A DNA stretch of 47,061 bases, taken from positions 1-47,061 of the forward strand of contig NZ_JABBYC010000039.1 in NCBI RefSeq assembly GCF_016742955.1. Reading direction: 5' to 3'. This document shows positions 16,219 to 23,987 of this stretch, piece after piece (the stretch's first letter is position 1; each line of letters starts with the position of its first letter). The position numbers and the translations under genes are program-made. The DNA comes from Myceligenerans indicum. Lineage in GTDB: Bacteria > Actinomycetota > Actinomycetes > Actinomycetales > Cellulomonadaceae. Under the pieces are notes generated by a model. It was not told the origin of the DNA and did not search any database. It was given only the letters and a program-made list of their open reading frames with translations.

Positions 16219-17856
16219 ATGACCACAGTCTCCGAAGCTGTCGCCCACGCCGTCGCGGCCTGCGCCGACGACGTCTTCGCCTTGATGGGCAACGGGAACG
16301 CCCATCTCCTGGACGCCTTGAGCCGTACGGAAGCACGGGTCACGGCGGTGCGCCACGAAGCGGCCACCGTCGCGTCGGCGGACGCCTACCACCGCGTCAC
16401 CGGGCGCCTCGCGGTCGCGACCACCACCTACGGACCCGGGTTCACCAACGCGGTGACCCCGCTGGCCGAGGCAGCGCTCGCCCGGACCCCGATGCTGGTG
16501 GTCACGGGTGACGTCCCGGCTTCCGGGGCCCGCCACCACGACGTCGACCAGGTGTCGATCGCCCGGGCCACCGGTGCCCTCGTCCGGCACGTGAACCCGG
16601 CCGCGCCCGGGAAGCAGACCGTCGCGGCCGTCCAGGAGGCCCTGGTCCGGCGCCGCCCGGTCGTCCTCGGCGTCCCGTACGACCTGGCCACGGTGGGCGC
16701 GCGGGACGACGTCGTGCCCGGGCTGGAGCAGCAGCCGGACCCGCCCGAGCCGCGGGCCGAGCAGATCGAGGCGGTCGCCGCACTGGTGGCCGATGCCAAG
16801 CGTCCGCTGGTCCTGGCCGGTCGGGGCGCGGTGGACGCCGGTGCCGAGGTCCGCCTGCTCGCCGACCGGATCGGTGCGCTCACCGCGACGTCCGCCCCTG
16901 CGCGCGGGCTGTTCGCCGGGCGCCGGTACGACGTCGGCGTGTGCGGAGGGTTCGCCTCCGTGCCGGCAGCCGACCTGATCCGGCAGGCGGACGTCGTGCT
17001 CGTGCTCGGCGCCGGCCTCAACAGCTTCCAGACCGCGTTCGGGACGGCGTTCGCACCCGGAGCGAAGGTCGTGCAGGTCGACGTCGCGGCCAAGCCGACG
17101 CACGCGAGCGTCGGCCTGCACCTGCGGGCCGACGTCGGCCGCACCGTCGTCGCCCTGCTCGGCGCGCTCGAGGCCGGGGAGACCCCGGCCGAGCCGTGGT
17201 GCGGCGTGGCGCACGAGGCGGGGGAGCGCGACCTGCACGCCGTCCGCGAGACCGGCGAGGGCGTCGCGCGGGACGGACGGATGGACCCGCGCTCCCTGTT
17301 CACCTATCTGGACCGGATGCTGCCCAAGGAACGGCAGGTCGTCTCGGACGGCGGCCACTTCATCGGCTGGGCACCCAGCTATCTGTCGGTGCCCCGCCCC
17401 GACGCGACGGTCCTGGTCGGAACCGCGTTCCAGTCGATCGGGCTCGGGTTCGCCTCGGCGCCGGGTGCGCTCGTCGCGCGGCCCGACGTGCTCACGGTCA
17501 TCGTCACCGGCGACGGGGGCGGCGTCATGGGCATCGCCGATCTGGAGACCGTCGTGCGGCTGGGCAGGTCGACGCTCGTGGTCGTCGTGAACGACGCCGT
17601 CTACGGCGCCGAGGTGCACCAGTACGGGTCGCAGGGCCTGGACCAGGACGTCATGCGCGTCAGCGAGATGGACTTCGCGGCGATCGCCCGCGGGTTCGGC
17701 GCACAGGCCGTGACCGTGACCCGCCCGGCCGACCTGGACTGGGTGGTCCAGTGGGTGCGGCACGGCGCGCGCGGCACCCTGGTGGTCGACGCGAAGGTGT
17801 CGCCCGAGATCGTGGCGCCGTACATGCACGAGATGGCGGCACAGGCGAAGCGCTGA
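16219..17856 (+). CDS. Thiamine-diphosphate enzyme, acetolactate synthase-like
   Basis: A 545-residue member of the acetohydroxyacid synthase/oxalyl-CoA decarboxylase superfamily. The N-terminal Pyr domain has the catalytic Glu in RHEAATVASADAYHRVTGR. The central domain follows, and the C-terminal PP domain has the ThDP motif GDGGGVMGIADLETVVRL ending in VVNDAVYG. The start ATG is weakly supported (AGAGGA 12 nt upstream). It has no regulatory-subunit gene beside it and no branched-chain genes, so it is probably catabolic rather than biosynthetic. The FCD-type GntR upstream fits a sugar-acid or keto-acid substrate; the true substrate is unknown. Confidence 0.85.
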   Translation: MTTVSEAVAHAVAACADDVFALMGNGNAHLLDALSRTEARVTAVRHEAATVASADAYHRVTGRLAVATTTYGPGFTNAVTPLAEAALARTPMLVVTGDVPASGARHHDVDQVSIARATGALVRHVNPAAPGKQTVAAVQEALVRRRPVVLGVPYDLATVGARDDVVPGLEQQPDPPEPRAEQIEAVAALVADAKRPLVLAGRGAVDAGAEVRLLADRIGALTATSAPARGLFAGRRYDVGVCGGFASVPAADLIRQADVVLVLGAGLNSFQTAFGTAFAPGAKVVQVDVAAKPTHASVGLHLRADVGRTVVALLGALEAGETPAEPWCGVAHEAGERDLHAVRETGEGVARDGRMDPRSLFTYLDRMLPKERQVVSDGGHFIGWAPSYLSVPRPDATVLVGTAFQSIGLGFASAPGALVARPDVLTVIVTGDGGGVMGIADLETVVRLGRSTLVVVVNDAVYGAEVHQYGSQGLDQDVMRVSEMDFAAIARGFGAQAVTVTRPADLDWVVQWVRHGARGTLVVDAKVSPEIVAPYMHEMAAQAKR

Positions 17857-17887
17857 GCGCTCGCGGCGTGCGGACGGGACCGGCGCC

Positions 17888-17906
17888 GGCGGCCGCTCGC
17901 GCCGCC
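17888..17906. terminator. Possible bidirectional terminator
   Basis: GGCGGC-N7-GCCGCC lies in the 67-bp gap between two convergent genes. The stem is short and GC-only, with no T-run. Confidence 0.35.
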
Positions 17907-17923
17907 CGCCGACGGCTCCCGGA

Positions 17924-19042
17924 CTACTCGTCGCTGCGGGCGTACCGCACCTCGCCGAGGCTCAGCCATGCGGCCAGGCGTTCCACCTCGGCGTGCACCG
18001 TGTCCATGAGCAAGCCGTCGAACGGCAGGTCCTGGTGCACGTCGAAGACGTTCAGCACGCCTGCCCGCCGGTCCGCCCTGGCGTCCAGCTTCCCGATGAA
18101 CCGCTCCTCGTGCAGGATCGGCAGGGCGAAGTAGCCCCAGCGGCGCTGCGCCTTCGGCTTGTACATCTCCAGGACGTACTCGTAGTCGAAGAGGTCCAGC
18201 AGCCGCTTGCGGTCGGCGATGAGGGCGTCGAACGGGGAGAGGAGGGCCGTGCGGGGCTCGAAGTCGTCGTCGGCGCGCTCCAGCAGCTCGGGGTCCACCC
18301 GCCACTCGCCGTCGACCCCCTCGACCTCGACGGGGTCCCCCGGCAGGTCGGTCCACCACCCGTCGCCGTCGCCGGACCTGCTCGGCACGCGCGACCGGGC
18401 GATGCCCTCGGCGGCGAGCCGCCGGTCGACGCGTTCGCGCCGTGCCTCCTCCAGCGGGACGGGATCGACCCGCGGGTAGGCGCGTTCGGCCAGGTCCCAG
18501 AGCCGCTGGCGGCCCTTGCGGCCGACCATGGCGAGCTTGCCCTGCATGTTCAGGGCCTCCAGCATCTCGGCCACGCTGCGACGGCTGCTCCAGCCCTCGG
18601 CACCCCAGCGGTACGGCGTGACCGCGGTGTCCGGGACGTCCTTGGCAAGCACGGGCCCTTCCGCCTCGATCAGGCGCAGGATGTCCCGCTCGAAGCTCTC
18701 GTTCTCGCGTAGCCATCCGCGCAGGGTCTCGTTCTGCGGCCACCGCGCCATCTGCTCCAGGTAGAGGGGCAGATCCCCCATGGACCGCACGGTGCCGCGC
18801 ATCTGGAACAGCATGCCGTCCGCGATGGCGTCGTCGACGGCTCCGGGCCAGTAGCTGCTCCCGAGCCGCGACCACGCGATCAGGTCGGTTGCCGGTGCGA
18901 TGGCCGACGTCGGGTCCACCGCGAGGAACGTCAGATCCTCCACCGTGTGCACGAGGTCGACCGGCCGGCGGGCGCCGAGCAGTTGCGCGCGGAGCGCGAT
19001 GCGCCGTGCCTGGGCGACGGTGAGCCGGTGCGTGCTGGACAT
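17924..19042 (-). CDS. HTH_42 (AlkX/YcaQ/AlkZ-like) winged-helix protein with altered catalytic motif
   Basis: A 372-residue protein of the family that includes bacterial DNA interstrand-crosslink glycosylases. The fold markers are present: LTVAQARRIALRAQLLG at the start, a WSRLG block, RGWLRENESFERDIL, and the wing/C-terminal region LLSPFDALIADRKRLLDLFDYEYVLEMYKPKAQRRWGYFALPILH. At the place where E. coli YcaQ has LLQID, the catalytic Q-x-D/Q motif, this protein has FLAVDP, so the glutamine is an alanine. It may be a divergent clade with another role. A palindrome at 19059-19073 lies just upstream. Confidence 0.85.
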   Translation of the reverse strand: MSSTHRLTVAQARRIALRAQLLGARRPVDLVHTVEDLTFLAVDPTSAIAPATDLIAWSRLGSSYWPGAVDDAIADGMLFQMRGTVRSMGDLPLYLEQMARWPQNETLRGWLRENESFERDILRLIEAEGPVLAKDVPDTAVTPYRWGAEGWSSRRSVAEMLEALNMQGKLAMVGRKGRQRLWDLAERAYPRVDPVPLEEARRERVDRRLAAEGIARSRVPSRSGDGDGWWTDLPGDPVEVEGVDGEWRVDPELLERADDDFEPRTALLSPFDALIADRKRLLDLFDYEYVLEMYKPKAQRRWGYFALPILHEERFIGKLDARADRRAGVLNVFDVHQDLPFDGLLMDTVHAEVERLAAWLSLGEVRYARSDE

Positions 19043-19058
19043 GGGCCGAGACTACGGC

Positions 19059-19073
19059 GGGTGTCTGACACCC
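19059..19073 (-). promoter_or_regulatory. Palindrome before the HTH_42 gene
   Basis: GGGTGTC-T-GACACCC is a perfect 7+1+7 palindrome, 17-31 bp upstream of the start codon, where an operator would act. The protein it precedes is itself a winged-helix protein. The rest of 19043-19169 shows nothing else. Confidence 0.4.
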
Positions 19074-19169
19074 GGGGACCCGGCCCGCCACCCGCGCGGG
19101 GTGGACCGTGGTCCGTGCGGTTCCGCCCGGCGGCACGCGCCGAGGCGGGCGCGTCCACGCATGCGCCGG

Positions 19170-19943
19170 TCAGGCGCCGGGCCTGGCCCATTCGAGCGTG
19201 TACCGGAAGAAGAGCCGCTGCCTGAACCGTGCTCGTGGAAGCACCCGGGCGGCCGTGGCCGCGACCTCGGAGTAGGTCTCGTCGGGATCACGCGCGGGCA
19301 TGGCAGGCTCGGTGCTGTCGGTGCTGTCGGTGCTGTCGGTGCTGTCGGTGCTTTCGGTGGTGAGGACGGTCGTGACGGAGGCCGTCTCGGAGGGGCTGTC
19401 GTGCGGTGATACGGGGCGTGGATGCCTGACCAGCCCGACCACGGGGTTCGCGAACGACGAGGCGAGGTCGATCATGGCCTCGGGCAGGCTGCCGACCCGG
19501 GCCAGCCCGACGACGAGCAGCCGACCGCCCGGCGCGAGCAGGTCCGAGGCGCGGGTGAGTGCGGCGTCGAGCGGCATGTGGTGCAGCGAGGCGACCATCG
19601 TGATCGTGTCGTACGTGCCGGAGACCTCCTCGAACGCGGTGTGTGCGATACGGACGCCGGTGTCGCCGGCGTGACGTGCGGCGGCCGCCCGGGCCATGCC
19701 GGCGTCCACGTCGATCCCCACGACGGCGGCGCCGCGCTCACGCAGCCGACCGACGAGCGCACCGCGTCCACACCCCACGTCCAGCACCCGGATCGGCCCG
19801 CCACCGTCCCGGCGAGGCAGGCGCCGCAGGATCCATCCGTGGAAGTGGTCGTTGTGGCTCCACGGATGGCGAGCGTTGAACTGGTGCAAGCTTGCGGACG
19901 CACGGCGGACTGCGTGGCTCTGGTTCTCCCGGATGTCCCACAT
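19170..19943 (-). CDS. SAM-dependent class I methyltransferase
   Basis: A 257-residue cytosolic methyltransferase. The SAM-binding glycine-rich motif I reads IRVLDVGCGRGALVGRL, followed by the acidic end of strand 2 (VVGIDVD) and the motif TITMVASLHHMPL, as in small-molecule and UbiE-type enzymes. The N-terminal block HQFNARHPWSHNDHFHGWILRRLP is typical of an actinobacterial subgroup with no assigned substrate. I chose the ATG at 19943 because the sequence before it is Arg/Cys-rich and unlike the family. A run of Ser-Thr-Asp units interrupts the C-terminal part. The 5' flank 19944-20203 carries the paa operator. Confidence 0.87.
   Translation of the reverse strand: MWDIRENQSHAVRRASASLHQFNARHPWSHNDHFHGWILRRLPRRDGGGPIRVLDVGCGRGALVGRLRERGAAVVGIDVDAGMARAAAARHAGDTGVRIAHTAFEEVSGTYDTITMVASLHHMPLDAALTRASDLLAPGGRLLVVGLARVGSLPEAMIDLASSFANPVVGLVRHPRPVSPHDSPSETASVTTVLTTESTDSTDSTDSTDSTEPAMPARDPDETYSEVAATAARVLPRARFRQRLFFRYTLEWARPGA
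19312..19356. repeat. 9-bp tandem repeat (5 copies) inside the methyltransferase gene
   Basis: GTGCTGTCG occurs four times perfectly and once with one change, end to end. On the coding strand it encodes repeated Ser-Thr-Asp units. It is in frame and likely to vary in copy number by slippage. Confidence 0.9.
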
Positions 19944-20141
19944 GGGCTCACACCGTAGCCGTCGGTGGGTACGGCCGATGCGGTTCCCACAGCATGGCCG
20001 GACCGGCGCGGCCGCGGGAGCCACCGCTGCGGTTACCGGGTGCCGCGCGGGGCCGGCCCGCGGTTCGCAGGGGTGGCGCCGCCGTCATGCCCGCAGGACG
20101 CCGTGCTCCTTCTCAAAGCTCCGGGCCGTGTGGCAGGATGA

Positions 20142-20165
20142 GTTCCTGAACGATCGGTCACTAAT
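20142..20165 (+). promoter_or_regulatory. PaaR-type operator before the paaF-paaZ operon
   Basis: The core GAACGATCGGT (20148-20158), then three bases and TAAT, lies 46 bp before the paaF-like start codon. The same core with the same TAAT spacing recurs at 23933-23950 between paaR and paaG. It resembles the ACCGNNCGNNCGGT core I recall for corynebacterial PaaR. Confidence 0.7.
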
Positions 20166-20203
20166 TCCGGTCGGGACCTGGACGGCGTCGTCGAGGAGTG
20201 CAC

Positions 20204-21049
20204 ATGTCCCAGCGTGAGGAGGCCGGCCCGCTGCACGTCGAGCGGCTGGCCGACCGCGTCGTGGCCACGCTGGACCGGCCGGGCGCCCGGAACGCCGTCG
20301 ACACCGCGACGATCGATGCCCTGCACGCGCTGTGCGCGGAGCTCGAGGCCGAGCCGCGCACGCTGATCCTCACCGGAGCCAACGGCGACCTCGCCGCCGG
20401 CGCCGACATCGCCGAACTCCTCGACCGGGACGCCGACGATGCCCGGGCGGGCATCAACACCCACTGCTTCGACCGGATCGCCGCGCTCCCGATGCCCGTG
20501 ATCGCCGCGATCGACGGCTACGCCCTCGGCGGTGGTGCCGAGCTCGCATATGCCGCCGACCTGCGCATCGGTACACCCCGCCTGCGGATCGGCAGCCTGG
20601 AGCCGACGCTCGGCATCATGCCCGCCGCGGGCGCCACCTGGCGGCTGCCCGCGATCGTCGGCGCCACACGCGCCTCCGAGATGCTGCTCACCGCGCGCGT
20701 CCTGACCGGCGACGAGGCCCTGGCCTGGGGCGTCGTCACGGCGCTGCACGACCCCGAGAACCTCCTGACGGCGGCCCACGACCTCGCCGACAGGATCGCC
20801 CGACTGGCTCCCTTGGCAGTCCGGCACACGAAGACCGCTCTGCGGGCCCGGCCCGACCAGCATCCCCGGATCGAGCTGGAGTTCCAGGCCGGGCTGTTCG
20901 AGAGCGAGGAGAAACGCCGGCGGATGTCGGCGTTCCTGGAGCGGAGGCGCCGTGACCCGGCGCCGCCGGCACCGACGGGCTCCGCCTCCGAGGTGGAACC
21001 CGGGCAAGCGGCAACACCCCTGCCCGCAGTGACGAAGGAGAAGCGATGA
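20204..21049 (+). CDS. paaF: Enoyl-CoA hydratase, probably phenylacetate-pathway PaaF type
   Basis: A 281-residue crotonase-fold enzyme. Both catalytic glutamates of true hydratases are present: E113 in GGGAELAYAADL and E133 in SLEPTLGIMP. The oxyanion-hole strand is LAAGADIAELLD. That supports hydration of an enoyl-CoA, in this setting 2,3-dehydroadipyl-CoA. I chose the ATG at 20204, with AGGAG 5 nt upstream; a GTG two codons earlier is also possible. The gene overlaps paaZ by 4 nt (ATGA). The tail after about residue 250 is Pro/Ala-rich. Confidence 0.8.
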   Translation: MSQREEAGPLHVERLADRVVATLDRPGARNAVDTATIDALHALCAELEAEPRTLILTGANGDLAAGADIAELLDRDADDARAGINTHCFDRIAALPMPVIAAIDGYALGGGAELAYAADLRIGTPRLRIGSLEPTLGIMPAAGATWRLPAIVGATRASEMLLTARVLTGDEALAWGVVTALHDPENLLTAAHDLADRIARLAPLAVRHTKTALRARPDQHPRIELEFQAGLFESEEKRRRMSAFLERRRRDPAPPAPTGSASEVEPGQAATPLPAVTKEKR

Positions 21050-23211
21050 CGAACACCGTGCCCGTGCTGCCGTCGTACGTCCGGGACGGCTGGTGGACTC
21101 CCGCCGACGCGAGCGCACCCGGCGGGACCGCCGCCAACGCGCCAGGCGCATCCCGGGGCGTCGTCGTCCACGACGCGTCGACCGGAGAACCCGTCACCCG
21201 CGTCTCCGCGGAAGGTCTCGACCTGGTCGCCGTGCTCGACCACGCCCGCGACGTCGGCCAGAAGTCGCTCGGCGACCTCACGATCCACGAGCGTGCCGTG
21301 CTGCTCAAGCAGATGGCGCTGGAACTCACGGCGCACAAGGACGAGCTCTACGAGGTCTCCGCGCGTACGGGCGCGACGGCGCGGGACTCGGCGTTCGACG
21401 TCGACGGCGGGATCGGTGTGCTCTTCACCTACTCGTCCAAGGGGCGGCGGGAGCTGCCGAACGCCAACGTCGTCCTGGACGGCCCACCCGAGGTGCTGTC
21501 GAAGGACGGCTCGTTCCTGGGGCGCCACGTGTACACCCGGCTGGCGGGGGTGGCGGTGCAGGTCAATGCCTTCAACTTCCCCGTGTGGGGGCCGCTGGAG
21601 AAGTTCGCTCCCGCCTTCCTGGCCGGCGTGCCGACGGTGATCAAGCCCGCGACGCCGACGGCCTACCTCACCGAGGTGTGGGTGCGGATCCTCGTCGACG
21701 CAGGCCTGCTGCCCGACGGTTCGCTGCAACTCGTCTCGGGGGGCGCGCGGGACCTGCTGGGGCACCTGCGGCTCGGTGACTCCGTCGCCTTCACGGGGAG
21801 CGCGGACACCGCGCGCCGCCTGCGCGGCTCGGTCGCCGAGGGAGTGCGGTTCACCGCGGAGGCCGACTCGATCAACGCGAGTGTGCTCGGGCCCGACGGC
21901 GTTCCGGGGTCCGCGGAGTTCGACGCCTACGTCCGGCAGCTCGTGACCGAGATGACGACCAAGGCGGGGCAGAAGTGCACGGCGATCCGTCGCGCGATCG
22001 TGCCGGAGGCGCTCGTGGACGACGTCGTCGCCGCCGTCGGCGCGCGCCTCCAGGAGAAGGTGACCGTCGGCGACCCGCGGGCCGCGGGCGTCACGATGGG
22101 TCCGCTCGCGTCCCGGGAACAGCGGGAGGAGCTGCACCGGCAGGTGGAGAAGCTGACCGGGGCGGGCGGCCGGATCGTCGCCGGGCCCACCGACCTCGCC
22201 ACCCCGGTGGAGGTGGTGCGGGCGGACGGAAGCCTGGGGCCGGCGCCGGACGGTGCGTTCACCGCGCCGCTGCTGCTCCGGTTCGACGACGCCGAGGCGG
22301 CGGCGCTCCACGACGTCGAGGCGTTCGGGCCGGTCGCCAGCGTGGTGGGCTACCGGGACGTGGATCATGCCGCCGAACTGGTCGAGCGCGGCGGCGGCTC
22401 GCTGGTGACGTCGGTGGCCACGAGCGATCCCGTGGTGGCGGGCGCGCTGTTCGGGCGGTTGTGCGCGGCCAACGGACGCGTCCTGTTCCTCGACCGGGAT
22501 GACGCGCGGACCTCGACGGGGCACGGGTCGCCGGTGCCGCACCTGGTGCACGGCGGTCCCGGGCGTGCCGGCGGTGGTGAGGAGCTCGGTGGCGTCCGGG
22601 CGGTGCACCACTACATGCAGCGCACCGCGATCCAGGGCTCGCCGCGGATGCTCACCGAGCTCACGGGGGTGTGGCACACGGGCGCGCCGGTACGGGGATC
22701 CGGGGCGCCTGTGGCCGGCGCCGACGCCGTCGACGGAGGGGGGACCGCCGTCGTGCACCCGTTCCGGAAGGCACTCGACCGGCTGCGGGTCGGCGACCAG
22801 GTCGTGGCGGGGCCGCACGAGGTGACCCTGGCGGACGTCGAGCACTTCGCCGAGTTCACCGGTGACACGTTCTACGCGCACATGGACGAGGCTGCGGCGG
22901 CGGCGAACCCGTTCTTCCCGGGGCGCGTGGCGCACGGGTACCTGCTGGTGTCGTTCGCGGCGGGGCTGTTCGTCGACCCCGATCCAGGCCCGGTGCTGGC
23001 GAACTACGGGCTGGAGAACCTGCGGTTCCTCACGCCGGTGTCGCCGGGGGACAGGATCACCGTGACGTTGACGGCCAAGCAGATCATCCCGCGCGAGACG
23101 GACGACTACGGCGAGGTCCACTGGGACGCGGTGCTGCGCAACCAGGACGACGAGACCGTGGCGACGTACGACGTGCTGACTCTCGTGGCGAAGGAGTGGC
23201 CGCGGGAGTAG
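21046..23211 (+). CDS. paaZ: PaaZ: oxepin-CoA hydrolase / 3-oxo-5,6-dehydrosuberyl-CoA semialdehyde dehydrogenase
   Basis: A 721-residue bifunctional enzyme of aerobic phenylacetyl-CoA breakdown. Residues about 1-530 form an aldehyde dehydrogenase, with VNAFNFPVWGPLEKFAPA, the cofactor region TGSADTARRLRG and the catalytic cysteine near residue 311 in AGQKCTAIRR. Residues about 570-720 are a MaoC-type hydratase, with EFTGDTFYAHMDE and FPGRVAHGYLLVSFAAGLF. The two-domain order matches E. coli PaaZ (681 aa). It overlaps the upstream hydratase gene and converges on paaR with a 15-bp gap. Confidence 0.93.
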   Translation: MTNTVPVLPSYVRDGWWTPADASAPGGTAANAPGASRGVVVHDASTGEPVTRVSAEGLDLVAVLDHARDVGQKSLGDLTIHERAVLLKQMALELTAHKDELYEVSARTGATARDSAFDVDGGIGVLFTYSSKGRRELPNANVVLDGPPEVLSKDGSFLGRHVYTRLAGVAVQVNAFNFPVWGPLEKFAPAFLAGVPTVIKPATPTAYLTEVWVRILVDAGLLPDGSLQLVSGGARDLLGHLRLGDSVAFTGSADTARRLRGSVAEGVRFTAEADSINASVLGPDGVPGSAEFDAYVRQLVTEMTTKAGQKCTAIRRAIVPEALVDDVVAAVGARLQEKVTVGDPRAAGVTMGPLASREQREELHRQVEKLTGAGGRIVAGPTDLATPVEVVRADGSLGPAPDGAFTAPLLLRFDDAEAAALHDVEAFGPVASVVGYRDVDHAAELVERGGGSLVTSVATSDPVVAGALFGRLCAANGRVLFLDRDDARTSTGHGSPVPHLVHGGPGRAGGGEELGGVRAVHHYMQRTAIQGSPRMLTELTGVWHTGAPVRGSGAPVAGADAVDGGGTAVVHPFRKALDRLRVGDQVVAGPHEVTLADVEHFAEFTGDTFYAHMDEAAAAANPFFPGRVAHGYLLVSFAAGLFVDPDPGPVLANYGLENLRFLTPVSPGDRITVTLTAKQIIPRETDDYGEVHWDAVLRNQDDETVATYDVLTLVAKEWPRE

Positions 23212-23226
23212 TGCCGGATGCGGGAG

Positions 23227-23913
23227 TCAGGGTGCCCGGAGCCCGGTGAGGGCCAGGGCGACGACGTCGTCGGCCAGGCTGTGGGCCGATTCGCGGCCGC
23301 CGGGGCGGTACCACTCGACGATCGAGTTGATCATCCCGAAGATCAGGCGTTCCGCGACACGCGGGTCGAGGTCCGTGCGGAGCTCGCCCGAGTGCTGCGC
23401 GGACTCGATGAGGGCCGTGACCTGCCTGTCGAAGGCGCGGCGGCGGGCCAGGGCCGCGCGCTCGGTGTCGGTGTTGCCACGCACGCGCAGCAGGAGGGTC
23501 ACGTAGGGGAGGCGGTCCACGAGGACGTGAACCGCCTCGCGAAGAACCTGCTCGAGCCGGCGGCTGCTCCCGCGGCCGGGAAGGGCGCCGTCGTCGTCCG
23601 TGCGAGCGGCAGGGCGGTGCGCGGCAGGGTGGTTCGCGGCAGGTCCGTCCTCGGTGGGCGCCGCCGGGGGGAGCGCCGCTTCGAGCGCGTCGAGCGCCTC
23701 GTCGAGGGCCGCGCCGAGGATCCGCTCCTTGGAGGGGAAGTGGTGGTAGATCGCCGACTTGGACAGGCCCAGACGGTCGGCGAGCGTCGCGATGGACGTG
23801 GCGTCGTACCCGCGCTCGATGAAGGTCGCGACGGCGACGTCGAGGAGTCCCTGGCGGTCGTAGCCAGGTCTGCCTCGGCGGGACGGCGCGGCCGTGACGG
23901 GCTGGTCTGTCAT
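23227..23913 (-). CDS. paaR: TetR-family repressor, PaaR-like
   Basis: A 228-residue regulator. The N-terminal helix-turn-helix is canonical TetR: LLDVAVATFIERGYDATSIATLADRLGLSKSAIYHHFPSKERIL. The ligand domain includes the family-typical RLIFGMINSIVEWYRPGG. Its place between paaZ and a divergent crotonase, with matching operators before both transcription units, makes a phenylacetyl-CoA-responsive PaaR the best reading. I chose the ATG at 23913: a -10 TATAGT ends 7 nt before it, so the mRNA would be essentially leaderless. A GTG at 23922 is the alternative. Confidence 0.88.
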   Translation of the reverse strand: MTDQPVTAAPSRRGRPGYDRQGLLDVAVATFIERGYDATSIATLADRLGLSKSAIYHHFPSKERILGAALDEALDALEAALPPAAPTEDGPAANHPAAHRPAARTDDDGALPGRGSSRRLEQVLREAVHVLVDRLPYVTLLLRVRGNTDTERAALARRRAFDRQVTALIESAQHSGELRTDLDPRVAERLIFGMINSIVEWYRPGGRESAHSLADDVVALALTGLRAP

Positions 23914-23916
23914 GCC

Positions 23917-23950
23917 CGTCACTATATTGACCGAACGATCGGTTGGTAAT
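23917..23950. promoter_or_regulatory. Divergent paaR/paaG promoter with shared PaaR operator
   Basis: The operator core ACCGAACGATCGGT (23930-23943) is flanked by ATTG and TGGT. Toward paaR, -35 TTACCA (23949-23944) and -10 TATAGT (23926-23921) are 17 bp apart with the operator filling the spacer. Toward paaG, TTGACC (23927-23932) is a good -35 touching the operator. One bound dimer would silence both directions. Confidence 0.75.
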
Positions 23951-23987
23951 GTTGCCGGCGCAGGTCCGCCCGCCGAGGAGGTCGAAG

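Noticed and set aside
16219..17856. Naming the ThDP enzyme ilvB
   Set aside because: No ilvN/ilvC neighbours and a dedicated GntR regulator; the superfamily has many substrates, so the symbol is withheld.
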